This document shows, in pieces, positions 1 to 7,074 of a DNA stretch of 64,000 bases. The notes under the pieces are model-generated. The model did not search any database. It saw only the letters and a program-made list of their open reading frames with translations, and had not been told where the DNA came from. Origin of the DNA: Mycobacterium sp. 852002-51961_SCH5331710 (GTDB lineage: Bacteria > Actinomycetota > Actinomycetes > Mycobacteriales > Mycobacteriaceae). The stretch is taken from the NCBI RefSeq assembly GCF_001665535.1, contig NZ_LZSQ01000109.1, positions 1 to 64,000 of the forward strand, in the 5' to 3' direction. Position 1 is the first letter of the stretch; each line of letters starts with the position of its first letter. A program made the translations under genes and the position numbers.

Positions 1-120
1 GACACCGGCCAAACCCGCATCAACAACTACCACCACCCCGAGAAATACCTCCTGCCCGACGAACCCGACGACCCACCCACCGATCCCGACAACCACCCCA
101 AGAACAGCGAAGGACCGTAG
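1..120 (+). CDS. C-terminal end of a 13E12/DUF222 HNH endonuclease-like protein (partial)
   Basis: Frame 1 is open from the window edge to a TAG at 118-120 and encodes 39 residues beginning with DTGQTRINNYHHPEKYL and ending in an Asp/Pro-rich tail. The TGQTRINNYHHPEKYL stretch is what I recognise as the end of the HNH portion of mycobacterial REP13E12 (DUF222) proteins, which are multicopy in these genomes. The HNH catalytic residues would lie upstream of the window. Whether the full gene is intact cannot be judged from this fragment. Confidence 0.6.
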   Translation, partial: DTGQTRINNYHHPEKYLLPDEPDDPPTDPDNHPKNSEGP

Positions 121-176
121 GACCCGACGCTTCCATTTCGAAACGGCTACTGGCGTGGGTGAATTACGATCCAGGC

Positions 177-587
177 ATGAGCCGGGTCGTCAAAGCTGTG
201 CTGGTCACACTGGTCGTCGCGTGGTCCGGGCTGCTGGGTTTGGGTACAGCGAACGCGCAGCCACCGCAGCCGGCGTGCGGTTACACGCTGTCGCCGCCGC
301 AGGTCGTCAACACCGACGGCGTGAGCAAGGTGACGGCGACGGTGTCATTCCTGGCCTGCGGCGCTCCGTTCCGTCCAGCGTGGAGCGTCGCTTGTGTCCA
401 CGTCGCCGGGCCCAACTCGCAGGGCCAGTGCACACAGGCGCGAGGGCCGGCAGCCGCGCAGGTGTTTTTCGCGCCGTACCAGCCGGGCGCGACCTACACC
501 GCCAGCGGACGAGGCTGCGGCAAGGTCTTCGAAGACGCGCTCGAGCCGAACTGCCAGATACTCGGCCCGATCAACCTCACACTGTAG
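177..587 (+). CDS. Small secreted protein, hypothetical
   Basis: The 136-residue product starts with MSRVVKAVLVTLVVAW, a short basic n-region and hydrophobic core, followed by a likely signal peptidase site around residues 25-28 (TANAQ). The predicted mature part has six cysteines, which suits an exported disulfide-bonded protein. A GTG six codons upstream (159) is in frame, but the ATG at 177 gives the more standard signal peptide. Its last 11 bases overlap the 3' end of the convergent copper ATPase gene. I do not recognise a domain. Export is inferred from the signal peptide only. Confidence 0.65.
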   Translation: MSRVVKAVLVTLVVAWSGLLGLGTANAQPPQPACGYTLSPPQVVNTDGVSKVTATVSFLACGAPFRPAWSVACVHVAGPNSQGQCTQARGPAAAQVFFAPYQPGATYTASGRGCGKVFEDALEPNCQILGPINLTL

Positions 588-2796
588 CGGAGAACCGGCG
601 CAGCCGGAGGCTGTTGCTGACCACGAACACCGAACTGAATGCCATTGCCGCACCGGCGATCATCGGATTCAGCAGGCCTGCCGCCGCCAACGGCAACGCT
701 GCGACGTTGTAGGCGAACGCCCAGAACAGATTGCCCTTGATCGTCGCCAACGTCCTGCGCGACAGCCGAATCGCGTCGGCGACAGCGTTCAGGTCGTCGC
801 GCACCAACGTGAGATCACTCGCCTCGATGGCGACATCGGTGCCGCTTCCCATCGCGAGCCCGAGGTCGGCCTGGGCCAGCGCGGCCGCGTCGTTGACTCC
901 GTCGCCCACCATGGCGACCACCTTGCCGTCGACCTGAAGACGCTTGACCACGTCGACCTTGTCCTGCGGCAACACCTCGGCGACGACGTCGTCAATGCCC
1001 ACCAGTGCAGCGATCGTGCGGGCTGCGGCCTCGTTGTCACCGGTCACCATCATCGGCCGCAAACCCAGTGCACGGAGTCGTGAAATCGCTTCGGCCGACG
1101 TCGGTTTGACCGCATCGGCCACCACCAGCACGCCGCGCGCCGACCCGCCCCACCCGACGACCACCGCGGTCCTGCCTTGCGACTCCTTCTGTCGCACCGC
1201 CCCTTTCAGCGACTCGGAAAAGTCGTGCGATGTCAGCAGCCGCTGCCGTCCGACGGTCACATCGCGTCCGTCGACCCGTCCGCGCACTCCGAGACCACGC
1301 AGGTTGGTGAAGTCCTCGACCGCCGGCAGGTCACCGAGCTTGTCCCGCGCGCCCTTCGCGATCGCCCGTGCGATCGGGTGCTCCGAACCGTCCTCGACCG
1401 CTCCGGCGACCCGCAGCACCTCGTCGGGCTGTTCACCGTCGGCGGCGACGACATCGATGAGCGTCATCTTGCCCGTGGTGACGGTCCCGGTCTTGTCCAA
1501 CACGATGGTGTCGATCCGCCGCGTCGACTCCAACACCTCCGGCCCTTTGATCAGGATGCCGAGCTGCGCTCCACGCCCCGTGCCAACCATCAGCGCGGTC
1601 GGTGTCGCCAAGCCCAACGCGCAGGGGCAGGCGATGATCAGCACCGCCACCGCCGCGGTGAAGGCCGCCGCGACCGACCCACCGGTGGCCAGCCAGAACC
1701 CGAGAGTCGCGACCGACAACGCGATCACCACCGGCACAAAAACCCCGGAGATTCGGTCGGCCAGTCGCTGTGCCTCCGCCTTGCCGTTCTGGGCGTCTTC
1801 GACCAGCCGCGCCATCTGCGCCAGCTGAGTGTCCGCGCCGATCCGCTTGGCCCGCACCACGAGTCGACCGTCGACGTTGACCGTCGCCCCGACGACCTCG
1901 TCGCCCGCAGCGACGTCCACCGGCACCGACTCGCCAGTCAGCATCGAAGCGTCGACCGCCGAGGCGCCCTCGACCACCACACCGTCGGCGGCGATCTTTT
2001 CACCCGGACGCACCACGAACTCGTCTCCGACGCCCAGCTGATCGATCGGAATGCGTTGTTCGCCATCGTCTCTGCGGACCACGACGTCCTTGGCTCCGAG
2101 CTCCAGCAACGCCCGCAACGCCGCACCCGCACGCCGTTTCGATCGCGCTTCGAAATATCGGCCCGCGAGGATGAACGTTGTGACTCCCGCCGCGACCTCG
2201 AAATACACGCTGCCCGAACCGTCGCCGCGTGACAGTGTCAACTCGAATCCATGCGTCATCCCCGGGGCGCCCGCGGTGCCCCAGAACAGCGCGTAGATCG
2301 ACCATCCCAAGGCAGCGAGCGTGCCCATCGAGATCAGCGTGTCCATGGTCGAACTGCCATGGCGCAGGTTGGTCCATGCCGCGCGATGGAACGGCCAGGC
2401 GCCCCACAGCACCACCGGCGTCGTCAACGCCAGCGACATCCATTGCCAGTTCGGGAACTGCAGCGCGGGGACCATCGCCATCGCGATGACCGGGACGGTC
2501 AGCGCCAGGCACACCAGCAGCCTGCGCCGCAGTGCGACGGTCGGGTCCTCGTCGTCTGTCGTGCGGTCCGCAGGCAGGTGCGCGTGGTAACCCGCTTCTT
2601 CGACGGTGGCCAGCAGAGCCTGCGGCGTCACATCGGCGCCGTACGCGACGCGCGCCTTCTCGGTCGCGAAGTTGACGGTGGCCGTCACGCCGTCGAGCTT
2701 GTTGAGCTTGCGCTCGATCCGGTTCGCGCACGACGCGCAAGTCATACCGTCGATCGACAACTCGATCGTGTCGGTGGCCGCGGCGTCGGGTCTCAT
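577..2796 (-). CDS. copA: Copper(I)-exporting P1B-type ATPase (CopA/CtpA-B type)
   Basis: This 739-residue P-type ATPase probably pumps Cu(I) out of the cytoplasm. An N-terminal heavy-metal-associated domain carries GMTCASC (Cys20, Cys23). The membrane metal site is the CPC in IIACPCALGLATPT, the phosphorylated Asp lies in DKTGT, and the hinge motif GDGVNDAA starts near residue 631. The C-terminal helices match the Cu(I)-subgroup signatures: N-x6-YN-x4-P (NLFWAFAYNVAALP) and M-x2-SS-x5-NS (MAFSSVFVVSNS). Those signatures argue for copper/silver rather than Zn/Cd. The start codon overlaps the stop of the upstream CopZ-like gene by one base, so the two are probably translationally coupled. In mycobacterial nomenclature it would be a ctpA/ctpB/ctpV-type gene; which paralogue is uncertain. 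Confidence 0.92.
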   Translation of the reverse strand: MRPDAAATDTIELSIDGMTCASCANRIERKLNKLDGVTATVNFATEKARVAYGADVTPQALLATVEEAGYHAHLPADRTTDDEDPTVALRRRLLVCLALTVPVIAMAMVPALQFPNWQWMSLALTTPVVLWGAWPFHRAAWTNLRHGSSTMDTLISMGTLAALGWSIYALFWGTAGAPGMTHGFELTLSRGDGSGSVYFEVAAGVTTFILAGRYFEARSKRRAGAALRALLELGAKDVVVRRDDGEQRIPIDQLGVGDEFVVRPGEKIAADGVVVEGASAVDASMLTGESVPVDVAAGDEVVGATVNVDGRLVVRAKRIGADTQLAQMARLVEDAQNGKAEAQRLADRISGVFVPVVIALSVATLGFWLATGGSVAAAFTAAVAVLIIACPCALGLATPTALMVGTGRGAQLGILIKGPEVLESTRRIDTIVLDKTGTVTTGKMTLIDVVAADGEQPDEVLRVAGAVEDGSEHPIARAIAKGARDKLGDLPAVEDFTNLRGLGVRGRVDGRDVTVGRQRLLTSHDFSESLKGAVRQKESQGRTAVVVGWGGSARGVLVVADAVKPTSAEAISRLRALGLRPMMVTGDNEAAARTIAALVGIDDVVAEVLPQDKVDVVKRLQVDGKVVAMVGDGVNDAAALAQADLGLAMGSGTDVAIEASDLTLVRDDLNAVADAIRLSRRTLATIKGNLFWAFAYNVAALPLAAAGLLNPMIAGAAMAFSSVFVVSNSLRLRRFSATV

Positions 2797-3002
2797 CAGC
2801 CGGCCAGGCGGTAGCCCGCCTCCTCCACGGCGCTTCTGATCGCGTCGGCTTCGACGGGTGCGACACTGTCGATGGTCACGGCGCCGCTGGCGACGTCGAC
2901 GTCGACCGCCTGTACGCCCGGGATTTCGCCGAGTTCCTCGCGCACCGACGCCGCGCAGTGTCCGCAGGTCATTCCGGTGACTGTGACTGTGGTGGTAGCC
3001 AT
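2796..3002 (-). CDS. copZ: CopZ-like copper chaperone (heavy-metal-associated domain)
   Basis: This is a 68-residue stand-alone HMA domain, MATTTVTVTGMTCGHCAASV onward, with the metal-binding GMTCGHC motif (two Cys) near the N-terminus and the usual beta-alpha-beta-beta-alpha-beta length. It is probably a cytoplasmic Cu(I) chaperone that hands copper to the adjacent ATPase. I chose the ATG at 3000-3002; an upstream in-frame start exists but would run into the operator-like palindrome. The stop overlaps the copA start by one base. Confidence 0.88.
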   Translation of the reverse strand: MATTTVTVTGMTCGHCAASVREELGEIPGVQAVDVDVASGAVTIDSVAPVEADAIRSAVEEAGYRLAG

Positions 3003-3018
3003 GCTCACCAGAGTACCC

Positions 3019-3037
3019 AATACCCCCTAGGGGTATT
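3019..3037. promoter_or_regulatory. CsoR/RicR-like copper operator (perfect inverted repeat)
   Basis: AATACCCC-CTA-GGGGTATT is a perfect inverted repeat with 8-bp arms, 17 bp upstream of the CopZ-like start. Read on the minus strand, a TTGAAT hexamer overlaps its left edge and a plausible -10 (GGTACT) lies about 17 bp further, so the palindrome fills the spacer. A GC-rich core flanked by A/T is the general form of CsoR-family operators, which are released by Cu(I). Which regulator binds is inference; none is encoded nearby. Confidence 0.7.
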
Positions 3038-3101
3038 CAACCGGAGTCGGGTCTTATGGCCCGCTCCGCACGCATCGGCGGCCATGGCAGCATCTGCGAG
3101 C

Positions 3102-3533
3102 ATGCGAGTTCTCGCTCAGCGGGTCACTTCGGCCGCGGTCACGGTGGATGGCGAGGTCGTCGGGCAGATCCGGCCCGACGGCCAGGGTCTGCTCGCGCTC
3201 GTCGGCGTGACGCATGACGACGACGCGGCCAAGGCCCGACGGATGGCCGAAAAGCTGTGGCAGCTCAGGATTCTCGACGATGAGAAGTCCGCGGCGGACG
3301 TTTCGGCGCCCATCCTGGTCGTCAGCCAGTTCACTTTGTATGCGAACACCGCGAAGGGCAGGCGGCCGGCGTGGAACGCCGCCGCGCCGCGCGCGACCGC
3401 CGAGCCGCTTGTCACCGCGTTCGCCGATGCGCTGCGCGATCTCGGCGCGACCGTCCAGACCGGTGTCTTCGGCGCTCACATGCAGGTCGAACTCGTCAAC
3501 GACGGACCGGTGACGGTGCTGCTCGAGCTTTGA
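3102..3533 (+). CDS. dtd: D-aminoacyl-tRNA deacylase
   Basis: The 143-residue product matches the usual length of DTD, which hydrolyses D-amino acids wrongly attached to tRNA. The two active-site signatures are visible: SQFTLYA in the middle, and NDGPVTV near the C-terminus (the GPxT cross-dimer motif). The start MRVLAQRV at 3102 is the family start; the longer upstream open frame lacks family resemblance. The gene is divergent from the copper operon and ends directly against the convergent AIM24 gene with no intervening base. Confidence 0.93.
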   Translation: MRVLAQRVTSAAVTVDGEVVGQIRPDGQGLLALVGVTHDDDAAKARRMAEKLWQLRILDDEKSAADVSAPILVVSQFTLYANTAKGRRPAWNAAAPRATAEPLVTAFADALRDLGATVQTGVFGAHMQVELVNDGPVTVLLEL

Positions 3534-4415
3534 CTAGGCGGTCGCGACGTGCGGCACACCCTCGGACGGCTGGACGATCACGAAGCCCTGACCGTGGAAC
3601 GCGACCTGGATCGCCTCGCCGGACCCTCGGCCGATCAGCGCGCCGGCCTTGAAGCTGGTCTTGAGCTGGGTCTGCAGATGCGCCGACCACGCGACCACAG
3701 CGTTGGTATCGGCGAACGTCGGCGCCTCCGCCGCATTCAGCACCACCGGCGGCCCGTCGGTCGTCAGCGCGACCCATCCGGTTCCGCGCAGTGTCGTGTT
3801 GAACAGTCCGCCGGTCGCGATGCTGCCGCCGCGCACCCGCTCGATGTTCCAGTTCAGGCTCGACGAGAACGCCAGGACGTTCTTTCCGCTGATCGACAGC
3901 CCGGAGTTGTTCAGAGACAGCAGATGCACGTCGTACGCCCGCTCGGCGAGGAAAACGTCGCCCTGCCCCTGAACCCGCATCAGGGGCAGGCCCTCGCCCG
4001 TCAGCGCCTTCTTGATGAACTTCGAGGCGCCGCCACCCTCGAACGCGAAATCGACGTTGCCTTGGTAAGCCACCATCGACCCCTGCCGCGCCATGAACGG
4101 TTCGCCGAGGCGCACACGCAACATCTTCGTGTTCTGGTTGGCGATGGCCTTGGCCTCTTTCTCGCTGAACCGGCCGTCGACCAGGTCGCCGCTGATGCCT
4201 CCGAACCCGTCGCCGACGGCAGCGGCCTGCGGAGGCGCCGTCTGATGCGGGGGAGCCTGGGGTGCCGGGGGAGGTCCACCGAGTGACGTCAGCGGTGCTC
4301 GGCCCACCTGCCCCTGATGCGAAACCTGGTCGGTCCACTGCTGACCGTCCCACCAGCGGTACTCATAGCGACCCTCGGGATCGGGGCGCCAGCTTCCGTT
4401 GTTCGGTGCTGTCAT
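3534..4415 (-). CDS. DUF2510 + AIM24 family protein
   Basis: The 293-residue product begins with a DUF2510 module (WRPDPEGRYEYRWWDGQQWT, near residues 9-28), a small Trp-rich domain common in actinobacterial envelope-associated proteins. A Pro/Gln/Ala linker follows to about residue 70, and the rest is an AIM24 (TRAP-like beta-sandwich) domain rich in glycine turns, for example RGGSIATGGLFNTTLRG. There is no signal peptide or clear transmembrane helix. Its biochemical role is unknown. Confidence 0.8.
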   Translation of the reverse strand: MTAPNNGSWRPDPEGRYEYRWWDGQQWTDQVSHQGQVGRAPLTSLGGPPPAPQAPPHQTAPPQAAAVGDGFGGISGDLVDGRFSEKEAKAIANQNTKMLRVRLGEPFMARQGSMVAYQGNVDFAFEGGGASKFIKKALTGEGLPLMRVQGQGDVFLAERAYDVHLLSLNNSGLSISGKNVLAFSSSLNWNIERVRGGSIATGGLFNTTLRGTGWVALTTDGPPVVLNAAEAPTFADTNAVVAWSAHLQTQLKTSFKAGALIGRGSGEAIQVAFHGQGFVIVQPSEGVPHVATA

Positions 4416-4447
4416 GCGCTACAAACTAACCGGGCGACGGTCGCGCT

Positions 4448-4714
4448 GTGGCGGACTTTTCGGACTGGTTCACCGACGCCGAATCCGTCGCCGGCTGGCA
4501 TTCTTGGGATATGGCAAAGGAAATCGACCGGGTACGGGCGCAGAGCGCCTTGGCGGTCATCAAGCAGCACCCGGGCATGGTGCTCTTCGTCGCCTCGCCC
4601 GCCCTTATCGCGGTCGCCCTGGCGTGGTGGTTGGTCAGCCCGACGCTGGCCGTTCTGCTGTTGATCGGCGCTGTCGTCGGCGGCGGCTTCGTGTTGCTGC
4701 GCAAGCGCGGCTAG
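4448..4714 (+). CDS. Small two-helix membrane protein, hypothetical
   Basis: From the GTG at 4448 the product has 88 residues: an amphipathic N-terminal part, then two hydrophobic segments (about 43-63 and 65-84), ending in the positive tail RKRG. An ATG at 4511 would give a 67-residue version that keeps both helices, and neither start has a strong ribosome-binding site. The gene runs divergently from the AIM24 gene with 32 bp between them. I recognise no family. Confidence 0.5.
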   Translation: MADFSDWFTDAESVAGWHSWDMAKEIDRVRAQSALAVIKQHPGMVLFVASPALIAVALAWWLVSPTLAVLLLIGAVVGGGFVLLRKRG

Positions 4715-4726
4715 GCGTTGTCATGA

Positions 4727-5572
4727 TCAGGCGTCGAGTCGCTGTGTGCCGATGACCGACAGCAGGCGCAGCGCCTCTTCCGACGCCGAACCCGGATCGG
4801 CCGTGTAGATGACGACCCGCTGATCGGCGTCGGCGACGTCGAGCACGTCGCAGTTGACCGGCACCGGCCCGACTCTCGCGTGGTCGAACGTCTTGCACAG
4901 CGCGACCGCGACGCTGACGTCGTGCCGCTCCCACAGCTCAGCGAATTCTGGACTGCCATCGCGCAGTTCGGCGATCAGGTCGAGTGTCTGCCGGTCTTCG
5001 GGATACTTCGCGGCCGTCGTGCGCAGATGCAGAGCGCAGATCTTGGCGAATTCGTCCGCATCGGACACGCCGTAGAGGCGCCGCCCGTCTGGATGGGGGC
5101 CGAGGAATACGCGCCGGGCCAGGTTCCGGTCGCGTGGCGGCAACGCGGAGAAATCCTCCATCAGTGCGCACGCCAGGTCGTTCCACGCAAGTACGTCGTA
5201 GGTCGCGGACAACACGATCGCCGGCGCGAGCGGAAGCCGCCGGACGAGATCGACGATGCTGTGCCGCACGATCATCGGCGGTCCGGTCGGCCTCTCGGGT
5301 GCCACCCCGGCGAGCGTGTAGAGGTACTGGCGCTCGGCGTCGGACAGGCGTAGCGCCCTGGCCAGACCCGCCAGCACCTCCGCCGACGGATGGGGCGCCC
5401 TCGCCTGCTCGAGACGTGTGTAGTACTCGGTGGAGATGAACGCCAGCTGCGCGACCTCGTCGCGGCGCAGACCCGGTGTGCGGCGACGGCGACGGAGCGG
5501 CAGGCCGACGTCCGTCGGGGCGATCCGCTCGCGGCGGCTCCGCAAGAAAGCGGCGAACTCCGTCCTGTCCAT
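4727..5572 (-). CDS. XRE-family regulator with MmyB-like ligand-binding domain
   Basis: The 281-residue protein has an N-terminal helix-turn-helix (about residues 10-75; TPGLRRDEVAQLAFISTEYY is the core) joined to a C-terminal MmyB-like (PAS-type) domain containing PAIVLSATYDVLAWNDLA. This architecture is widespread in actinobacteria and is typically encoded beside one oxidoreductase gene that it controls. Here the divergent neighbour 85 bp away is an SDR dehydrogenase, so local repression or activation of that gene is the likely role. The ligand is unknown; fatty-acid ligands are reported for some MmyB-like domains. Confidence 0.87.
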   Translation of the reverse strand: MDRTEFAAFLRSRRERIAPTDVGLPLRRRRRTPGLRRDEVAQLAFISTEYYTRLEQARAPHPSAEVLAGLARALRLSDAERQYLYTLAGVAPERPTGPPMIVRHSIVDLVRRLPLAPAIVLSATYDVLAWNDLACALMEDFSALPPRDRNLARRVFLGPHPDGRRLYGVSDADEFAKICALHLRTTAAKYPEDRQTLDLIAELRDGSPEFAELWERHDVSVAVALCKTFDHARVGPVPVNCDVLDVADADQRVVIYTADPGSASEEALRLLSVIGTQRLDA

Positions 5573-5657
5573 ACCGCCATTCTTCAGGCTTTCGGTGTTT
5601 CAGCCAGGTATCGGTGGGACCTGGTTGTCGTCGGCGCATCAGCACAGGCTCGATGCC

Positions 5658-6443
5658 ATGACTCACACCACCACCACCACCACCACCGGCCTACTGGCCG
5701 GCAAGACCGCACTGATCACCGGTGCGGGGCGCGGCATCGGCGCCGCGGCCGCGCGGCTGTTCGCCCGCGAAGGAGCCTCCGTTCTGGTCACCGCGCGCAC
5801 AGAAGAACAACTGCGCGCCGTCACCGACGACATCCGCGTTGCCGGGGGTGTCGCCGACTACGTCGTGTGTGATCTCGCTGACGCGGCCGATGTCCGTGCG
5901 GCCGTCGACACGGCAGTGAAGAAGTGGGGCCGGCTCGACATCGCCTTCAACAACGCCGCGACGATCGTGCCGCCCGGGCCGATCGACCAGGTAGCCGAGG
6001 CGGACTTCGACCGCGTCTACGAGGTGAACCTCAAGGGCGTGTACCTGGCCATGAGTGCCGAGGTCCAAGCAATCCGCGCGACGGCGGGAACCGGCGCGAT
6101 CGTCAACACGTCGAGCGTGGGGAGCCTTCGCGGCAATCCGGCACTCCCGGCGTACGGCGCGATGAAACGGGCCGTCAACAGCCTCACTGAATCGGCAGCG
6201 GTCACCTACGGCCCCGAGGGTATCCGCGTCAACGCGATCGCTCCGGGGACCACGCTGACCGAGATGATTCGGGAGTGGGAGAGCGCCAGCCCCGGGGTGA
6301 TCGATCAACTGGTGTCCGACTGCCCGCTTGGCCGCGCCGCCGACCCCGAAGAGATCGCCCAGGCGGCGGCGTGGCTGCTCAGCGACCGCGCCTCCTATGT
6401 CACCGGTGCCGTCCTGCGGGTCGATGGCGGCACCTGGGTCTGA
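5658..6443 (+). CDS. Short-chain dehydrogenase/reductase (SDR)
   Basis: This is a classical 261-residue SDR. Its Rossmann nucleotide-binding motif is TGAGRGIG, followed by NNAA, a catalytic Ser in NTSSVGS and the YGAMK pair (YxxxK). The C-terminal LRVDGGTWV is the usual end of the family. The substrate cannot be read from sequence. The N-terminus contains seven consecutive Thr codons, all ACC. The ATG at 5658 fits the family length; the upstream open frame belongs to the regulator region. Divergence from the MmyB-type regulator suggests direct control by it. Confidence 0.9.
   Translation: MTHTTTTTTTGLLAGKTALITGAGRGIGAAAARLFAREGASVLVTARTEEQLRAVTDDIRVAGGVADYVVCDLADAADVRAAVDTAVKKWGRLDIAFNNAATIVPPGPIDQVAEADFDRVYEVNLKGVYLAMSAEVQAIRATAGTGAIVNTSSVGSLRGNPALPAYGAMKRAVNSLTESAAVTYGPEGIRVNAIAPGTTLTEMIREWESASPGVIDQLVSDCPLGRAADPEEIAQAAAWLLSDRASYVTGAVLRVDGGTWV
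5667..5687 (+). repeat. (ACC)7 trinucleotide repeat inside the SDR gene
   Basis: Seven perfect ACC units encode Thr4-Thr10 of the SDR, just ahead of the first beta strand. It is an in-frame microsatellite, so slippage would change N-terminal length without breaking the frame. Confidence 0.9.
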
Positions 6444-6480
6444 CCTGGACCGTTCGCCCACGGCGAACGACCGGATATCA

Positions 6481-6507
6481 CATGTATAACGGTGTAAGTA
6501 TGTAATC
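6481..6507 (+). promoter_or_regulatory. AT-rich TGTA-repeat promoter/operator region
   Basis: The 27 bp directly before the ATG at 6508 are strikingly AT-rich for this genome and contain three TGTA units starting at 6483, 6493 and 6501. TATAAC at 6485 could be a -10 element, giving a very short 5' leader. Because the downstream protein resembles a DNA-binding ribbon-helix-helix protein at its C-terminus, autoregulation through these repeats is plausible but unproven. Confidence 0.45.
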
Positions 6508-7074
6508 ATGCGACACAATATCCATGGCCGGCGCCGTCAGGGCGGCTGGCAACAGGCACAGCAGCCCGACGCGGGCGACGCCGCCGACTGGTTCGCGGGC
6601 CGGCTTCCCGAGAGCTGGTTCGCCGCGGACCCCACGGTGGTGGTCGACCGCGAGGAAATCACCGTGATCGGCCGGCTGCCGGAGGCCGCGGGCGACGAAA
6701 GCGAGGCGCGCGCGTCGGGACGGGCCGCGCGGTTCCGTGAAGAGACCAGGTCCGAACGCATGCACATCGCGGACGAAGCCGAGGCGCGTTACGGCCGCAA
6801 GGTCGCGTGGGGCATCGAGATCGGGGAACCGGGCGCCGACAACCATGAGCGAATCATGTTCACCAACATGGCCGTTCCGGTGATGACCAGGTTGCGTCAG
6901 CCCGAGCGCCAAGTGCTCGACACACTCGTCGACGCGGGCGTGGCGCGGTCGCGCTCGGATGCCCTGGCGCGGTCGGTGCGTCTGGTCGGTGAGCATGCCG
7001 ACGAGTGGCTGAGCAAGCTGCGCGAGGCGATGCGCAACGTCGACGAACTGCGCGCCGAAGGGCCGAATCTTTAG
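6508..7074 (+). CDS. Conserved actinobacterial hypothetical, possible RHH-type regulator
   Basis: The 188-residue protein has a Gln/Arg-rich N-terminus, the segment AADWFAGRLPESWFAADPTVV (about 24-44), and a C-terminal region beginning PVMTRLRQPERQVLDTLVDA, then SRSDALARSVRLVGEHADEW. The spacing of hydrophobic positions there resembles ribbon-helix-helix/Arc-type folds. I recognise it only as a conserved hypothetical of mycobacteria and relatives. Its last four bases overlap the convergent molybdoenzyme gene. Regulatory function is inferred from the C-terminus and the repeat-rich promoter. Confidence 0.6.
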   Translation: MRHNIHGRRRQGGWQQAQQPDAGDAADWFAGRLPESWFAADPTVVVDREEITVIGRLPEAAGDESEARASGRAARFREETRSERMHIADEAEARYGRKVAWGIEIGEPGADNHERIMFTNMAVPVMTRLRQPERQVLDTLVDAGVARSRSDALARSVRLVGEHADEWLSKLREAMRNVDELRAEGPNL

